Positions 36,207-48,596 are shown, counted from the stretch's first letter. The stretch: DNA of 64,000 bases from Siphonodentalium dalli (GCA_032622095.1 CP136063.1:71529980-71593979), one strand, 5' to 3'. The notes: generated by a model not told the origin, from the sequence alone. Made by a program: numbers and translations.

Positions 36207-36475
36207 TTGCTTCTCATCTATTAATCGGTGGCGTATACACCCATGCAGGCAAACAGTGTATTGTTCATACAGATGATGTATATGTTCATAGTCTATGACA
36301 GTATAACCGGCCGCCACGAATTACCAACATAATACCCAGGCGAATTCTCATCTAGTAAACGGTGGCATACAAGCAGTCAAACAGTTTATTGTTCACACTC
36401 TATATATTACATTATAACCGGCTGCGATGAATTACCAATATAAATTACAGGCAAATTTGCCAGCGTATGAACCAC
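36207..36475 (+). repeat. Two tandem units of about 135 bp
   Basis: Each unit has TTCTCATCTA, CGGTGGC.TA, CAAACAGT.TATTGTTCA, TATAACCGGC and GAATTACCAA.ATAA, starting near 36211 and 36350. 35786-36206 holds nothing recognised. Confidence 0.65.
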
Positions 36476-36820
36476 ACTAAGGCGACAAGTCAACTCGGAC
36501 AATACTAAATTCATTGGTGGCATATAGGTTGTCATGACCTAAATGATAAAAATCGGTTACAGATCTGGAGGAAACTAAAGTCATTTAGTAAAAATGTCAT
36601 GTGAACCCAGTGGTGTGAAGAAAATTGATGGTGATTTAAACGTAGTGGCTATCATAATCGATAACTTTGTTTAATTTTCACACACAGCGACCTATAAACA
36701 CACACACATTACATGTAATTGGAACCGCTATAACAAACGAAGAGTCCGAAATCATATAGTAGATTAACCCTATCTATATTGAAGCATCATTGATGAGTAG
36801 TTGACCCATGGGAATTGTTC

Positions 36821-36862
36821 AGATAATAAGTTCAACAAACGCGTTTGTTGAACTTATTATCT
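36821..36862. repeat. Perfect 42-bp palindrome without spacer
   Basis: AGATAATAAGTTCAACAAAC followed by GCGTTTGTTGAACTTATTAT and CT is its own reverse complement, with its centre at the CG between 36841 and 36842. Outside it the symmetry decays within about 7 bases. Confidence 0.95.
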
Positions 36863-37482
36863 AAACATTTGCCTCAATAAAAAGTCCTCCTTCTGCACTT
36901 TTATTTATCTGCCGTCTGCTTGTATCACCTAAACATCCATCCAAATAAAAAATAGATCGTTTTATAACTGAATGAGAGAAGAGTGTGTGACATGGCACAT
37001 AGTCCGTTAGACTGTATGTGTTCCATGCGTCCAATACGAGGTTCTGTTAGATAAAACCAGGATTTATGAGATAATTTTTTATTTGAGTTATTAGTCTGGT
37101 CGTTGAGACTCGAGTTTGAGGTGAACCTTGAACAAATTGTTGACAACTGTTTTGATGTCATTTTGTCGGGCAGAATCGGGGGAACAATATATCCAAAATC
37201 CGCTTTGGGGAAAAATTTCTACTGCTCTTTGATATAGGGTCGTATTTATGGCTTTTTGTGTACATTTTGCTCTTCCTTATTAGTCAGTCAATCTGTTGGA
37301 AAGAAACACCCAAGCGTGAACAAATTGCTATGCAATGTCTTTTGGTATGTTTAAATGCGACTATACCCATATAATAACATAACCAATATCCCCACGAATC
37401 ACAGGGTGGCAAAGTTGTAATTTTTGGGTCAAAAGTCAGGAACATATAAAAAAAATGGTGAAAATTGTAATTTTCTGGTTAA

Positions 37483-37966
37483 AGGTACTCAATCCGAACA
37501 GAGGGTCCCCATCTCAACATATTCCAACAACAACAATCCGATCAGAGGGTCCTATATTACTATTTGTTTGGCTTTGGGGGTAAAAAATATTTGATTCGAG
37601 TCGAGGAACCCATCAAACAAAGCTCAGAGTTATTAGATTTTGATTTTTGAAATTTGTTATTTACTCGAGATGAGTACTAATAATTGCCTTCAACTGCCGT
37701 AATCTGCTCGGGATGTGTACACCAAAATCTATTCAAACAGACAAGGATCGATAACTCTAAAATCAAGTGGTAATAATAACGCAATTTTGACTGAGTTCTG
37801 GGCCAGAAAGTATTCCCGATAATGAAAAATAATAGATTTCTAAAATCGATATCTAACAAATCTGAGCTTTGATGGGTGACTTCCTCGACTCGAATCAAAT
37901 ATGTTTGACCCCCGAAGCCATTGAAATAGTAATTGAGAGGAGTTTTCTCGGATTGAGTATCTTTAA
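37483..37966. mobile_element. Foldback copy of a dispersed family with TTAA ends
   Basis: The left end TTAAAGGTACTCAATCCGA is mirrored by TCGGATTGAGTATCTTTAA at the right. Arms contain CCTCGACTCGAATCAAATAT and CCCCCGAAGCCA in both orientations. Other copies or pieces: about 8921-9330, 42155-42240, 49480-49630 and 57475-57725. TTAA at both ends would suit piggyBac-type insertion. Confidence 0.55.
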
Positions 37967-38939
37967 GATTCGGATTTTAACGTGAACCTATATTAAATTG
38001 ACAGCAAGCTTTTTTTTTTGGCGCTATTTTGTCGTGCAGAATCTGGGGAACAATATATCAAAACTTTGCTTTGGGGAAAATGTTCTCCATATCTTTAAAA
38101 TAGGGTCTTATTTATGGCTTTTTGTGTCAATTTTTCAGTCCAGTCAAACTGATGGAAAGAAACGCCCAACCGTGAAGACCTTTGCCATCGAATGACTTTT
38201 GGTGTTTTTAAGTGTGACTATACTCATATAATAATAAAATAATATTCAAAAATCCCCATGAATTCCAGAATGTGAAAGCCGTCATTTTTGGGTCAAAATA
38301 CTGGAATATGTAAAACAAAATGGTGAAAATTGGAATTTTGTTAATAAACAAATCTGCCAAACATAATCGCTCAGTCGAGTTCCCTGACTGCCAAGATGTG
38401 ACCAAATAATAACATATCCAAAATGTCCATGTGTTTCGTGAAGGGAAAGTCGTTAATTTTGGATAAAAATGAAGAAAATATGTAAGAAAATGGTGAAATA
38501 GTGAATTATTGTCCGGGAACCAGGTCGGCCAACGTGCGTCCGCCAGACTGGGGGCCCCAGTATTAAACTTGATCCATTTCGCAAAGATGTCTGCTCAAAC
38601 TATTTTGACGCTAACATGTGGCCGTGTATGTACCAGGCCTCTAAATTTATTAATGTGACAGAAACATGCACAAAAAAAAGCTTTATTCTTGTTACCATAG
38701 CATATGCCTGCCATTTAGAGCATAATTTGACTCTAAAACTATAAAATGGCGAATCCTAATCAGTTGTAATAAGTCATATCCTGGAGGATTTGACAGTTAG
38801 GTGTCTAAAACGTTTTCAAAATGACAGCGAAAAAGGCAGTCGGAAGTGAAACTGGTTTCTTTTTTTTTGCGATTTTTTTACTAAATCTTACGATATCAAA
38901 TAAATATATAGCCAACATGTAGTCATATATGTCACCATA

Positions 38940-39410
38940 CGAGTTTCCAAAGCCACAAACTAGTTTCGTGATACTTCAAATGAGTGTCCCAACTCCACCA
39001 AACGAGTTTCACAAACCACCCAGACTGGTGTAGACTAATGTAGGTAGTCCCCCAAACGATACTCAAATGGTGTCACAACCCACACATATAGACCCCCTAA
39101 CCATGCATCTTGTATTCCAACCCACTCAAATGAGTGTCCCAAAACCACAAATTGAGTGTCTCAATCGACCTGATTAGGAACCAATCCATTCAACGAATGT
39201 TTCCAAACCACACCGGTAGTGCTCCAGACTTTGCAACCGATGTTCGGAACCACATAGGTGTGTCCCAAACCATCCACCAGGTGTCAAACACTATCAAAAA
39301 ACTATCCAACGAATGTCCCATTACCATCAAAGGAGTAAAATACACCATAAATGAGCCTCCATTGAGTGTGTCAAACCACCCAAGCAGTGCACTCAATGTA
39401 TTGGCAACCG
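38940..39410 (+). repeat. Degenerate short-unit tandem array (CCAAA-CGAGTGTC)
   Basis: Words such as CAAATGAGTGTCCCAA, AACGAGTTTCACAAACCACC and CAACGAATGTCCC recur every 25-30 bp. The periodicity keeps frames open on both strands, so the 108-codon frame here is not a gene. Confidence 0.6.
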
Positions 39411-39691
39411 GCATGATGCCGGCACACACCGAGAAGCATGGATATCTATATTCCAATTAATGATATTGCCCTATAGTTAAAGGCTCACTTAATTTTCGAA
39501 CCCCCAGATCACATATATAAAATATTGGGCCATATTATATACCTTTTGAAAGAGGAGCTCGAAAAAATTGTATTATCAATTTATCCAGTGTAATAAACTG
39601 TGATCATGTTGTTTTTGTTGAGTTACTGACGTATTTTTTCCATCTGGATTGTAGTTCAAATTGTATTATTTTCAATGGAGGGGGAATAACT

Positions 39692-39791
39692 NNNNNNNNN
39701 NNNNNNNNNNNNNNNNNNNNNNNNNNNNNNNNNNNNNNNNNNNNNNNNNNNNNNNNNNNNNNNNNNNNNNNNNNNNNNNNNNNNNNNNNNN
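39692..39791. other. Scaffold gap of exactly 100 N
   Basis: A placeholder-length run of N. The true size and content are unknown, and order or orientation across it depends on scaffolding evidence not visible here. Confidence 1.
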
Positions 39792-41025
39792 TGTCATTCC
39801 ATCTGTCTGTTTGTTGGGATGTCTATCCATCAACAATTGTTTTATTCTCCAGGTCCATATTAAAGACGGAATGGGTTTATATATTTTGGTGTGGATGTTC
39901 CCTAGGTGACTCATAATCAGATTTGTTCAAATAAGTTCATCAAATAGGCGTAAAGCCAGGGCTATAGCTCTTTCCCTCAATAGTAATTCTTTAAAAAATT
40001 CTTCTCAAGAAGCATTGGGCCTATTTAGCTTATATTCGGTATGGAGGGTCCTTGTGTGATCGGAGTTCAGATTTGTGCTAATGGGGTAATTTTTTAGGAA
40101 ACTTTTGAGGGAAATCAATTCACTTCAACTATTAAATCAACACTTTGAAATTACTAGATGAATGGATCTCATAGATGGGGATTCACATTTGTTCAAATAG
40201 GGCCAGCGATGAGACGTTTAACTCTCCTCCACCCACCGTACCTGTATCTATGCTGTTTGGTACTGGTATAATAATATCGATTCCTAATCATTTCTAAACT
40301 GCCTGGTGGGGGCAATGTTTGAGGCAATGGGGACGGAGTGTGGAGGGGTGGAGTTTTTATCAAACTTTCAACAGTTGAAAATTTCATGCCTGATACAACA
40401 TTAGTTGTAGATTAGAATTCCACACCAAAAATAGGTTAGAATTGTTCTCATAGTTTGATTCGATTTTTCAACCAGTATGTTTTTAAACCAACAGTCCATG
40501 CGTTGCTACTTCAGGTTAAACTGTTGGACCGAAATGGCCACAAATTTTTACTTTTTGGGGGATGTCAGGTTGGACATTTTCAAAAGTTTGAGAACTTGAA
40601 GTACCGGTACAAGTTATAAAAGAGGGAAGTGCAAAAGAAATTTTGTGAACTTAGTACTGTGGTCTGGTTGTTTTGTTTAACAAGACAGTCAATGACTGTG
40701 GAGACATTCACCATCCTGTAAAGACTGAGAAGACTGGGACTCGGAAGACCATAAGAGTTAGTACTTGTCAAATTCACTTAACAATAAGTAGTACTAAAGA
40801 GGGACGTAGCCTAGAGGGTCTCAGTTTAGCAGTGGGGTGTCCACCTTGAAATTTGGTCCTGATCCCCCACCCCACATAGTGCCTAGTCTGCTCCCTCCAA
40901 ACTGAAGCAAGCACACTCCCAAGTTCGTAAAATTCCTTTTCACATGTTGGAATTTTACAACTGATACACAAGCTTTCCCAACTGTTGCAAAGTTACAACC
41001 TGACATGCCCCTTTTTTTAATGGTG
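39792..41025. other. No recognised feature
   Basis: Short frames only, on both strands; no splice-bounded coding recognised. Confidence 0.4.
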
Positions 41026-41710
41026 GACCCCATTCAAACAAATTTTGATCCCAACTCTCCATAGGCCATATACACCAAATGCCATTTCTTGGTTGGTCGA
41101 ACATAGGCCTGATGGCTCTTGATGAGGGGCCATTTTAAGAATTACTATGGGGAAGAGTTATGTCCCTGTTCGCATCCTATTTTACCTGGTGAACCCATTT
41201 GAAAAAATCTGAATCCCAGTCACACTGGACTCTCTATACCAAAATATATGCTAAATATGCCAAGTGGTTCTTGATAAGATGTTTTAAGAATAACTAATGA
41301 GAGAAAGAATTATGTCCGTGGCTCTGACCCTATTTGACCGAGTGATCCAATTCTGAATCAAATCTGAATCATACTCACCCATAAGCTGAATACAGTGAAT
41401 AGGCCTGATGGTTCTTGATAGGAAGACAATTTAAGAATTACAATGGATGGACAAGTTATATCCCTGGCTCCGCCATTATTTGACCGGGTGAACTCATTTT
41501 AAACATCTGTATCCCTGTCACCAAGGACTTTCCATACCAATTATGAGCTAAATAGCCCCGACGATTCTTGATAAGATGTTTCAAGAATTACTTTGGAGTT
41601 TAGATGGAAAGAGTTAGGTCCCTAGCTATGCCACTTTTTTTTACCATGTGACCCCATTTGAACAGAACTGAATCCCAGCCACCTAGGGACCATCCACACA
41701 AAATATGTCT
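41026..41710 (+). repeat. Degenerate tandem array, unit about 150 bp, 4-5 copies
   Basis: Each unit repeats the order: ACCCCATTTGAA..., ATCTGAATCCCAGTCAC, ...CCATACCAAA, GGTTCTTGATAAGATG, TTTAAGAATTAC, GGA.AAGTTATGTCCCTGGCT. Starts are near 41026, 41197, 41345, 41490 and 41645. Confidence 0.65.
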
Positions 41711-43038
41711 CAAATCTTCATCTCAGTGTGCTAATAAAAATGCCTCTTTATTTCTCATCCAGTTTCCCATATGTAATTGCCTGAGAAAACAGGTATTTAG
41801 TTTTACTGGCCTAACTGTCAGATTCATCATTCACACTTAGCCTTGGGAGTTTGTTATCATAAGTCATGCATATAAACTCTCTAACAGGCAGAGTCATGGG
41901 ATATTAATCAATGGATCTGTCACTCCAATCAGATTTTGTTAACACTGCCATTTCATTTATTACCTTATAATCAATGTGACTTATATATGGTGTTAAGTAA
42001 ACATTATGTGATCGCAGGCACCTTCCTCATATCTCATAGAGCTCTGAGTATCTGCTGTTTGCATGTTCTTGATTTTAGACTGATTTAAACCTAATATTTG
42101 GTTGAGTCACCCTGGCGGTTGTTATAATGGTGTTTTTTTTATTATTTAAAAGTATAAAAAAAACATTCAATATGTTTTTCCCCGAAGCCAAGATATAGTA
42201 ATTTAGGGGCGTCAGATCGGATTGAGTACAATTAAGTGATTGTTGTACTGACTGCTGTAGTCACCAGTGTCCCAGTCGTCTCAGTCTTTACAGTCTTCTG
42301 TTTTTGTTTGAAGACTCGCTGGTTTGGAAGTCAATTAAACCCTGCTCGCGCGGAATAAGCAATCATGCATACGCCGTTTGTTGAATCTATATCTATCAGT
42401 GTCTATCAGTGAATAGGAATGCTGCTGAACTTGTATTATCTGTTCGAATGTTTGTCATATGTTTGTAGTTCCTGAATATCCATTTAGATGAATAAGTGAC
42501 TATTCCAATGTCTAAGTTTATAACTGTTATAATCCATTCAGTAATATAAAAGACTGTAAACATATCACCACCAAGAAGAACATGCAGAAATAGATAAAAG
42601 TTGGTCTTCGTATTCATTACTGATAGTTCTCCAATAAACCATTGATGTAAACTAAACTGTTACAGTGATTTGTCAACAAACATCGCTAATCGTGCATGTG
42701 GTAAGTTAAAATATTTTTGTTCGAGTATGATTTGCAGAATATTTTTCAATGCTTTGACCTTTTCCAATGTTCACTGTCAAGTTTTGATTAAACTGTGGTT
42801 CCTTATTGGACTAATTGGACTGTTGCTCGTAATTTCACTGTAACAGTAATGGTTACATGACAATAGTTTTGACATGTGAAGTATACTTACTGGAGTCATT
42901 AATGATCAACATAACAACAAAGTCAATCTATTTTTTCATGCACTTGTTGACGGCAATCGTTTTACACACTTTTATGAAATCTATATCATTTGTCATGAAT
43001 CCATACACTTCGAAAGCCTTGAGTCACTTTAATTTCAG
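41711..43038. other. Interval upstream of the HPGD-like A exon
   Basis: Should contain the intron before exon 6 of gene A. Only a fragment of the CCCCGAAGCCA dispersed family (42155-42240) was recognised; no exon 5 homologue was found. Confidence 0.4.
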
Positions 43039-43184
43039 CTGAGACCTGACATGAAGAAGCATAATATCAGACTGCATGTGATCTGTCCATGGCACGTTGC
43101 TACCCAGTTAGGACTTGAGCACGGTAAAGATCTGGCACCAGATAGCAGCAACGGGAAGATTATCAAGTGTGGTGGTATTGCTAG
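43039..43184 (+). CDS. HPGD: HPGD-like SDR gene A, penultimate exon (exon 6 homologue)
   Basis: Acceptor ATTTCAG, donor GCTAG|GTTAGT. It encodes 48 codons plus two bases: LRPDMKKHNIRLHVICPWHV and more, ending KIIKCGGIA. It matches the HPGD segment after the YxxxK helix, where human HPGD reads GVRLNAICPG. The usual SDR Pro-Gly motif is Pro-Trp here, an unusual substitution next to the nicotinamide pocket. It starts in phase 0 and ends in phase 2, and the AG is completed to AGC by the exon at 48597. Exons 1-5 of this gene were searched for in 33-43 kb and not found. They may lie in the scaffold gap or upstream, or this exon may belong to gene B through misassembly. Confidence 0.88.
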
Positions 43185-43650
43185 GTTAGTAACCGTGGTA
43201 ACGTTATCAATATATATACAAGTATGGGGGTATGGCTAGGTTAGTAACGCTATCAATATATAGACAAGTATGGGGGTATGGTGGGAGGTTAGTAATGCTA
43301 TCAATATATAGACAAGTATGGGGGTACGGCTAGGTTAGTAACGCTACCAATACATATACAAGTATGGGGGTATGGTGGGGTTAGTAACGCTATCAATATA
43401 CAGACAAGTAAGGGGGTATGGTGGGGTTAGTAACGCCATCAATATATAGACAAGTATGGGGGTATGTTGGGGTTAGTAACGCTATCAATATATAGACAAG
43501 TATGGGGGTATGGTTGGGATAGTAACGATATTAATATATAGACAAGTCAGGGGTACGGTGGGGTTAGTAACGCTATCAATATATAGACAAGTACGGTGTA
43601 TGGCGAGGTTAGTAACGCTATCAATATATAGACAAGTATGGGGGTACCCA
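43185..43650 (+). repeat. 46-bp minisatellite starting at the gene A 5' splice site
   Basis: Ten units of GTTAGTAACGCTATCAATAT, then ATAGACAAGTATGGGGGTAT and GGTGGG. TTAGTA starts at 43186, 43241, 43289, 43335, 43381, 43427, 43473, about 43519, 43564 and 43609. The first unit begins at the donor, and several units repeat the exon-intron junction CTAG|GTTAGT or GAG|GTTAGT. Degenerate blocks of the same repeat lie at 45279-45790 and 47231-47340 in the same intron. Confidence 0.85.
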
Positions 43651-44189
43651 GGGGGGGGGGTCTGGAAAAAAATTGCAGATATAGGGCCCAAAAAGTTTTT
43701 TTGCGACCTCGGAGGACCCACCACCGCATTTTTGCCAAAAAAATATTTTTGTCCTCCAAAATTTTGGGGACCCACCCCCCGTTTCTCATGTTTTTATCAA
43801 AATTTCAGAGGTTTTTTTTAGCCGTTCTTCAATAACTGTTAACTGCCTTACTAATTGGTAAACACAGATCAGAAAAACGAAAAAATATACTGTATTTCCA
43901 TGTGTTTCCTGGTGTTTTCAGTATCTAACAACACTATTAATTAAGCATTGTGAAGGTACACTATATGTCCCAAATTGCCCTAGATCCCTTATAGCCTTAA
44001 TATATCGAGTGTGTTGTGTCTGACAGAGAACACTGGCCAGTGTAAATAGTGGTAAACAGGTCAGGGGTTCCACAATTATATGTGCATGATCAAAGAACTC
44101 TTTAGTCTTATCCAACGGGATGGGGTGGGGAGGGGAATTGTTTTTTGGTTAGGTATACACATATATATATGGTTATTATACTGCCCGAT

Positions 44190-44480
44190 ATTAGTCGGCG
44201 GGTATATAGTTGACATCTCGAGCCGTCTGTCCGTACAAACATTTTGAATTTCAACTCAAGGGTCAGTTGTCATATTTGATGCCCTATGGCATGGTGACAG
44301 ACCAGAAATGGGGGACGAATATGCATAATATCGCGGGTTGTGACCACCAATGCCTACCAGAGTTATGGGCCCTGTTCGACTTTATGAAATTCAGTCCATA
44401 CAAAGTTTTTGCAATATAAGTTAAGTGTAGGTTGTCAAATTTTGATGTGGTTTGGTATGGTGATAGACCAGAATGAAGAA
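44190..44480 (+). repeat. Fragment of a GCCGTCTGTCCGT-type repeat
   Basis: GGGTATATAGTTGACATCTC, GAGCCGTCTGTCCGT and two ATGGTGA.AGACCAGAA words resemble dispersed repeats of the kind at 14893. Bases 43651-44189 and 44481-45278 show nothing else I can assign. Confidence 0.35.
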
Positions 44481-45278
44481 TTGAATGTCATTTCTCAATG
44501 CATCTGGATGCATCACATTATTTCAGTTCATCTATTTGTAAGTGATAACAGTATACAATTAGTATTTTAGTTTCGTCTTGTTGAGCAGTAAAGCTCCCAG
44601 ATGAAGTTCGGAAATTCAATGAGAATAGCGTCACCTTCATTTGGGATTGTCTGAGCAGTAAACAGTAATGTCATTCATCATAACCAATTCAGTTTTATTT
44701 GGATAATTGTTGCAAATTAACATTACTTGCAATCATTCAAGATGAGAAATAACCAGAAGGAATGAATTTGATTACATGCCAGAACAAGACAGTATTTCAG
44801 ACATTAGAAATTTATGAGATACCCTTTTCAATTTCATGTTATGCAACAATCAGGTTAATTATATCTACTAGTAGTCATCATTGAGTATTCACCATGTAGT
44901 ATCCAATTTGTGATAGAGTTTTTTTGTTTTATTACTTTTATTCAGATAATACAACTGGGTAATATATTAATTTTGTTACTAAATATTTCTTCCGTTGATC
45001 ATAAGTTTCCTGAACGTTAATACGGTGGTCCACTATGAAGTGGTCCGGGATACTGTGAAATCCAGAATGTTGCTAAAGCTGAGGCTAAAGAGTCACTTTA
45101 GCTGCCTATATAGCCCTATACCAACAAGCATGGTACCAACATGCTTACAAACAACATTACATGGTCAGTACTTGTAAATTGTTTGAAAAAAACCCATTTT
45201 GGAAAAAATTTACAAGCACCATTTTTTCCGCCTCTGGACCACCCACCCACCCCGGCCCTATATACGGAATTTTTTTGC

Positions 45279-45790
45279 AATATATAGACAAGTACGGGGG
45301 TATGGTGGGGTTAGCAACGCTATCAACATACAGACAAGTACGGTGTGTGACGAGGTTAGTAATGCTATCAATATACGGACAAGTACGGGGTATAGTGGGG
45401 TTAGTAACGCTATCAATATAGGCAAGTACGGGGGTACGGTGATGCTAGTAACGCTATCAGTAGGCAAGTACAGTGGTATATATGGTGGCGTTAGTAATGC
45501 TATCAATATGCAAGTACGGGCTATATATAGTAGGATTAGTAACGCTATCAATATATAGGCAAGTACGGAGGTATAGTGAGGTTAGTAACGCTTTCAATAT
45601 ATATAGGCTGTATGGTGGGGTTAGTAACTATATCAACAGTCATGTAAGGGGGTATGCTGAGGTTAATTGATATTGTGAGGTTAGTAACGCTACCAATGGG
45701 CAAGTACGGGGTGTGGTGCAGTTAGTAACGCTATCAATAGGCAAGTACGGGGTATGGTGAGGTTATAGTAACGCTGTCGATATGCAAGTA
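45279..45790 (+). repeat. Minisatellite, second block
   Basis: More degenerate units of the repeat at 43185-43650, with lengths from 35 to 55 bp (GGTTAGTAACGCTATCAAT, GGCAAGTACGGGG). Just before it, GGCCCTATATACGGAATTTT resembles the inverted flank of the first block (near 43660-43690). Confidence 0.8.
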
Positions 45791-45834
45791 CAAACTTCAT
45801 GCAGGGTTTACATCCCTTGATGACTCGGTAAGAC

Positions 45835-46740
45835 CGCTGTAGAGCCCGAAGCCGCTATCGCACGCCGCCGCCGCCAGCCATATTGGCCACAAGCCGCCGC
45901 CAGCCATATTATCGCTAACGCCAGCCACATTTAAAAATCTCCGCCACCGTAATTGTAAAATGGCTGAGCCATGTGCATGGGCTTATATGTCAAGCACAAC
46001 TGTACTGTGAATCGCAAAGAACTAAACCACATTACCTAATATTGGCATATACTCACATGGACACGGCATGGTTGTTATATTATCAGAACACCGGCCCCCT
46101 TAGTGTGGAATAGACTATCCCAATGCATGCTTTCATATAACTGAATGAGCGCATCCATTCGGTATTGAAAGGGTTAAAATATAAATTGTTTATATCGACA
46201 ACACAGTCTCGGACATCGCTGGCATTTGTCAATATATAATACACATAAGAATAGAAAATAGTTTGAAATATTATATATCATTACTATCGGGTTCATCATT
46301 CAATGATGCATGCATATATCGCAAGATGGCAGTGATGGTAGCAGTCTGAAGTCGACAGAAGTCCCAAATGTAACTTCTCATACCGATTAGATGGGAAACT
46401 ACATATAGTATATCCATACCAGTCCTTCGTGAATTTTCGCCATAATGGAAAAGCCCAACATCAAAAGATTACGTGTGGTCTGGAATTCTACGGGTTCACC
46501 ACAAACGCTAAAAAAAAACGGCGTCTATAACCGGTAACAGGGGATTAGGAACGTTTCGGAAACGAGAATACGCTGAATGACAACATCTCAGCCGGCTCAG
46601 CCGCCATATTTCGTCAGCCACGAACGTCGTGACTGAGCCGGCTTAGCTAGTTAACCAGCCACGAAAATCGGTTGAGCCAGCCATGAAAACTATTTGTCGT
46701 GGCTTCGGGGTCTAGACCGCTGCTCCCGCCGAAATTTTAC
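45835..46740. mobile_element. Possible inverted-end element with GCCGCCAGCCATATT repeats
   Basis: Ends AGACCGCTGTAGAGCCCGAA plus GCCGC and, inverted, GGCTTCGGGGTCTAGACCGC plus TGC. GC-rich subterminal blocks (GCCGCCAGCCATATT at the left, AGCCGCCATATT..CAGCCACG at the right) face an AT-rich centre. Confidence 0.45.
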
Positions 46741-46789
46741 CCATCACATATTATGATATATATACTATATATAACATGCTGCCCTTGTT

Positions 46790-47150
46790 AAACACACAAA
46801 ATATCGATAAAAATTTGTGTAATTTCGTAAGTTTGGAAAGTCCCACTAGAAGCAAAGAACTATATTGCGAAACTGTGTGATTTGGTTCTCAGATTGTTTT
46901 ATCACCACAAAAGTGTAAACGCACATGGACGACAAAATGTCACGACAACACGCGTAGCAAGTCAAACACAAGAGTTCTTAATTGCTGCAATTTTGACGAG
47001 AAGCTTGCGAAAATATTCAACAAAACTACCGCTCTGATCCTCCATTCTGCCATTAAGTTTTTAGTGCGGGAATTGTTATCAAAGAAATTTGACTTTCGCG
47101 CGATCAAATTTCGCCATTTTTGCTGGAACATCCCGTGCTAAATATAGAAA
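46790..47150 (-). repeat. Dispersed repeat, inverted relative of 26640-27010
   Basis: Shared words in inverted order include GAAACTGTGTGATT.GGTTCTC, AAAGTCCCACTA, CACAAGAGTTCT.AATT, GATCCTCCATT.TG.CATTAAG and TTTTTAGTGCGGGAATTGTT. No open frame. Confidence 0.6.
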
Positions 47151-47230
47151 CCACAGACTAGTACCCAGCCGGTGACAGGGTCAGAAAGGAAGTATGAAAG
47201 AAGTATGACCGGTGCGCTCTGGTAGAGATT

Positions 47231-47340
47231 GATGCAAGTACGGGGGTATGGTGAGGTTAGTAACGCTGTCAAAAAAGGACAAGTACGGGGTATGGTGAGG
47301 TTAGTGACGCTATCAATTATAGGCAAGTACGGGGTAGGGC
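47231..47340 (+). repeat. Minisatellite, third block
   Basis: About 2.5 units (GGTGAGGTTAGTAACGCTGT, GGTGAGGTTAGTGACGCTAT) of the gene A intron repeat. Confidence 0.75.
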
Positions 47341-47467
47341 AAAACGGATGCTATTAAGAAATTGTACCGTTATTTTGTCTATATGTAAATTTGTTTGGCC
47401 TTTTGGCTAATCTGAATGACTGGAGGAGAAGCCATTATGTTTATAATCATTTGATATCATGCATGTA

Positions 47468-47600
47468 CAGTAATTCCCTAAATAATCGACTCCTTGACCA
47501 CAGCAGAATTATGGGTAATTTTTCAGGATTTAGTCGCAAATATGGCTTATTGCTATTCATCGGAAAGCTCTCAGTGAGTCGATTATTTAGGGAATTACTG
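47468..47600. mobile_element. 133-bp MITE with perfect 25-bp TIRs and TA duplication
   Basis: CAGTAATTCCCTAAATAATC plus GACTC at 47468-47492 is perfectly mirrored at 47576-47600. TA flanks both sides (47466-47467 and 47601-47602), and the CAGT ends suit pogo/Tigger-like Tc1/mariner relatives. Bases 47603-48596 show nothing further. Confidence 0.85.
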
Positions 47601-48596
47601 TATATTGTGACTCATGGTTGAGATGGTTATTCCTGTCGGTTTGTAAATACCAGTGCCACCATTATTTAAATATTTAAAAATAGGATCTGGCCTGATATTT
47701 TTTTCTCTAAGACCCTCTAGACCGAGTTCAACCAAATATGGTGTGGTGACTCGAGGTACCCTTGTAGATGTTATAATGGTGTTAGTTTTTCAAAATTTTG
47801 AATTAAAAAAATAAAAATAAAATTGTTTTTGTTAAATTGAGTAAGGAGTTCAATTTAAAAAAAATTAAAACTATATATATAAATCAATATGTTTTAACGA
47901 TCAAAATGTGCTTGAAACGTACAAAGGGGCATGCACCGCTGAATAAAGGCTCTGTCTACGATCAAAATGTGTGCGAAATCCCACAAAGGGGCCACAGGTC
48001 TCTCCGACGCAGAATATAGGAGCCAAAAGGGAGCCTGTTTCAGCTAATTTATAGTATAATATAAGTTGTTCCAGTAGATTAACAAAAGTGGTATGGAATA
48101 TGTTAGATAATGGGCTGGTTGACAGACTAATCAGGAAATAGTTAGAAATTATGGAATTGTGTGTCTGCACAATGACCTAGGTTTACGGATGACCAGCAAT
48201 TTATAAAACATTTTTTTTTTCAATTAAAACGGCTTCTGAAACAGGCTAAACTGTAATTTGAATTAAATGAGATCATTTCCCAGTCATATGAGTGATATCA
48301 GTAGAGTTTTATGCAGTTTTAGACCAACTTTAGTGAAATATGGGTCATTGTAATCACAATCGGGAGGGCTTTCCGACAGTGTCAGGACCCTCCAACATCA
48401 TAGCAAATTAGCAGGATCACTTAACCAGGGGCATGTACGCTATTCTGACAATAAGAAAACAAAGAGAGTTGTCGAATTTAGCGCATTATATTGGTCCCTC
48501 CCAATTGAAGCAGCCTCCCGATTCGTATATATAACACTGACTTTATTATCTCAGCACCGATAACTCTATAGTTTACCCTAAGTATGAATCTTTCAG

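Noticed and set aside
39134-39460. 108-codon open frame
   Set aside because: It lies in a degenerate 25-30-bp tandem array whose periodicity keeps frames open on both strands; no domain or splice context.
43185-43650. CRISPR-like regular array
   Set aside because: Repeats are contiguous without unique spacers and sit in a eukaryotic intron; it is a minisatellite.
43485-43821. Overlapping open frames of up to 103 codons on both strands
   Set aside because: Created by the 46-bp minisatellite (46 is not a multiple of 3, so all frames cycle) and its flank; not coding.
45199-45558. 119-codon frame with repeated VSNAINI
   Set aside because: Translation of the second minisatellite block.
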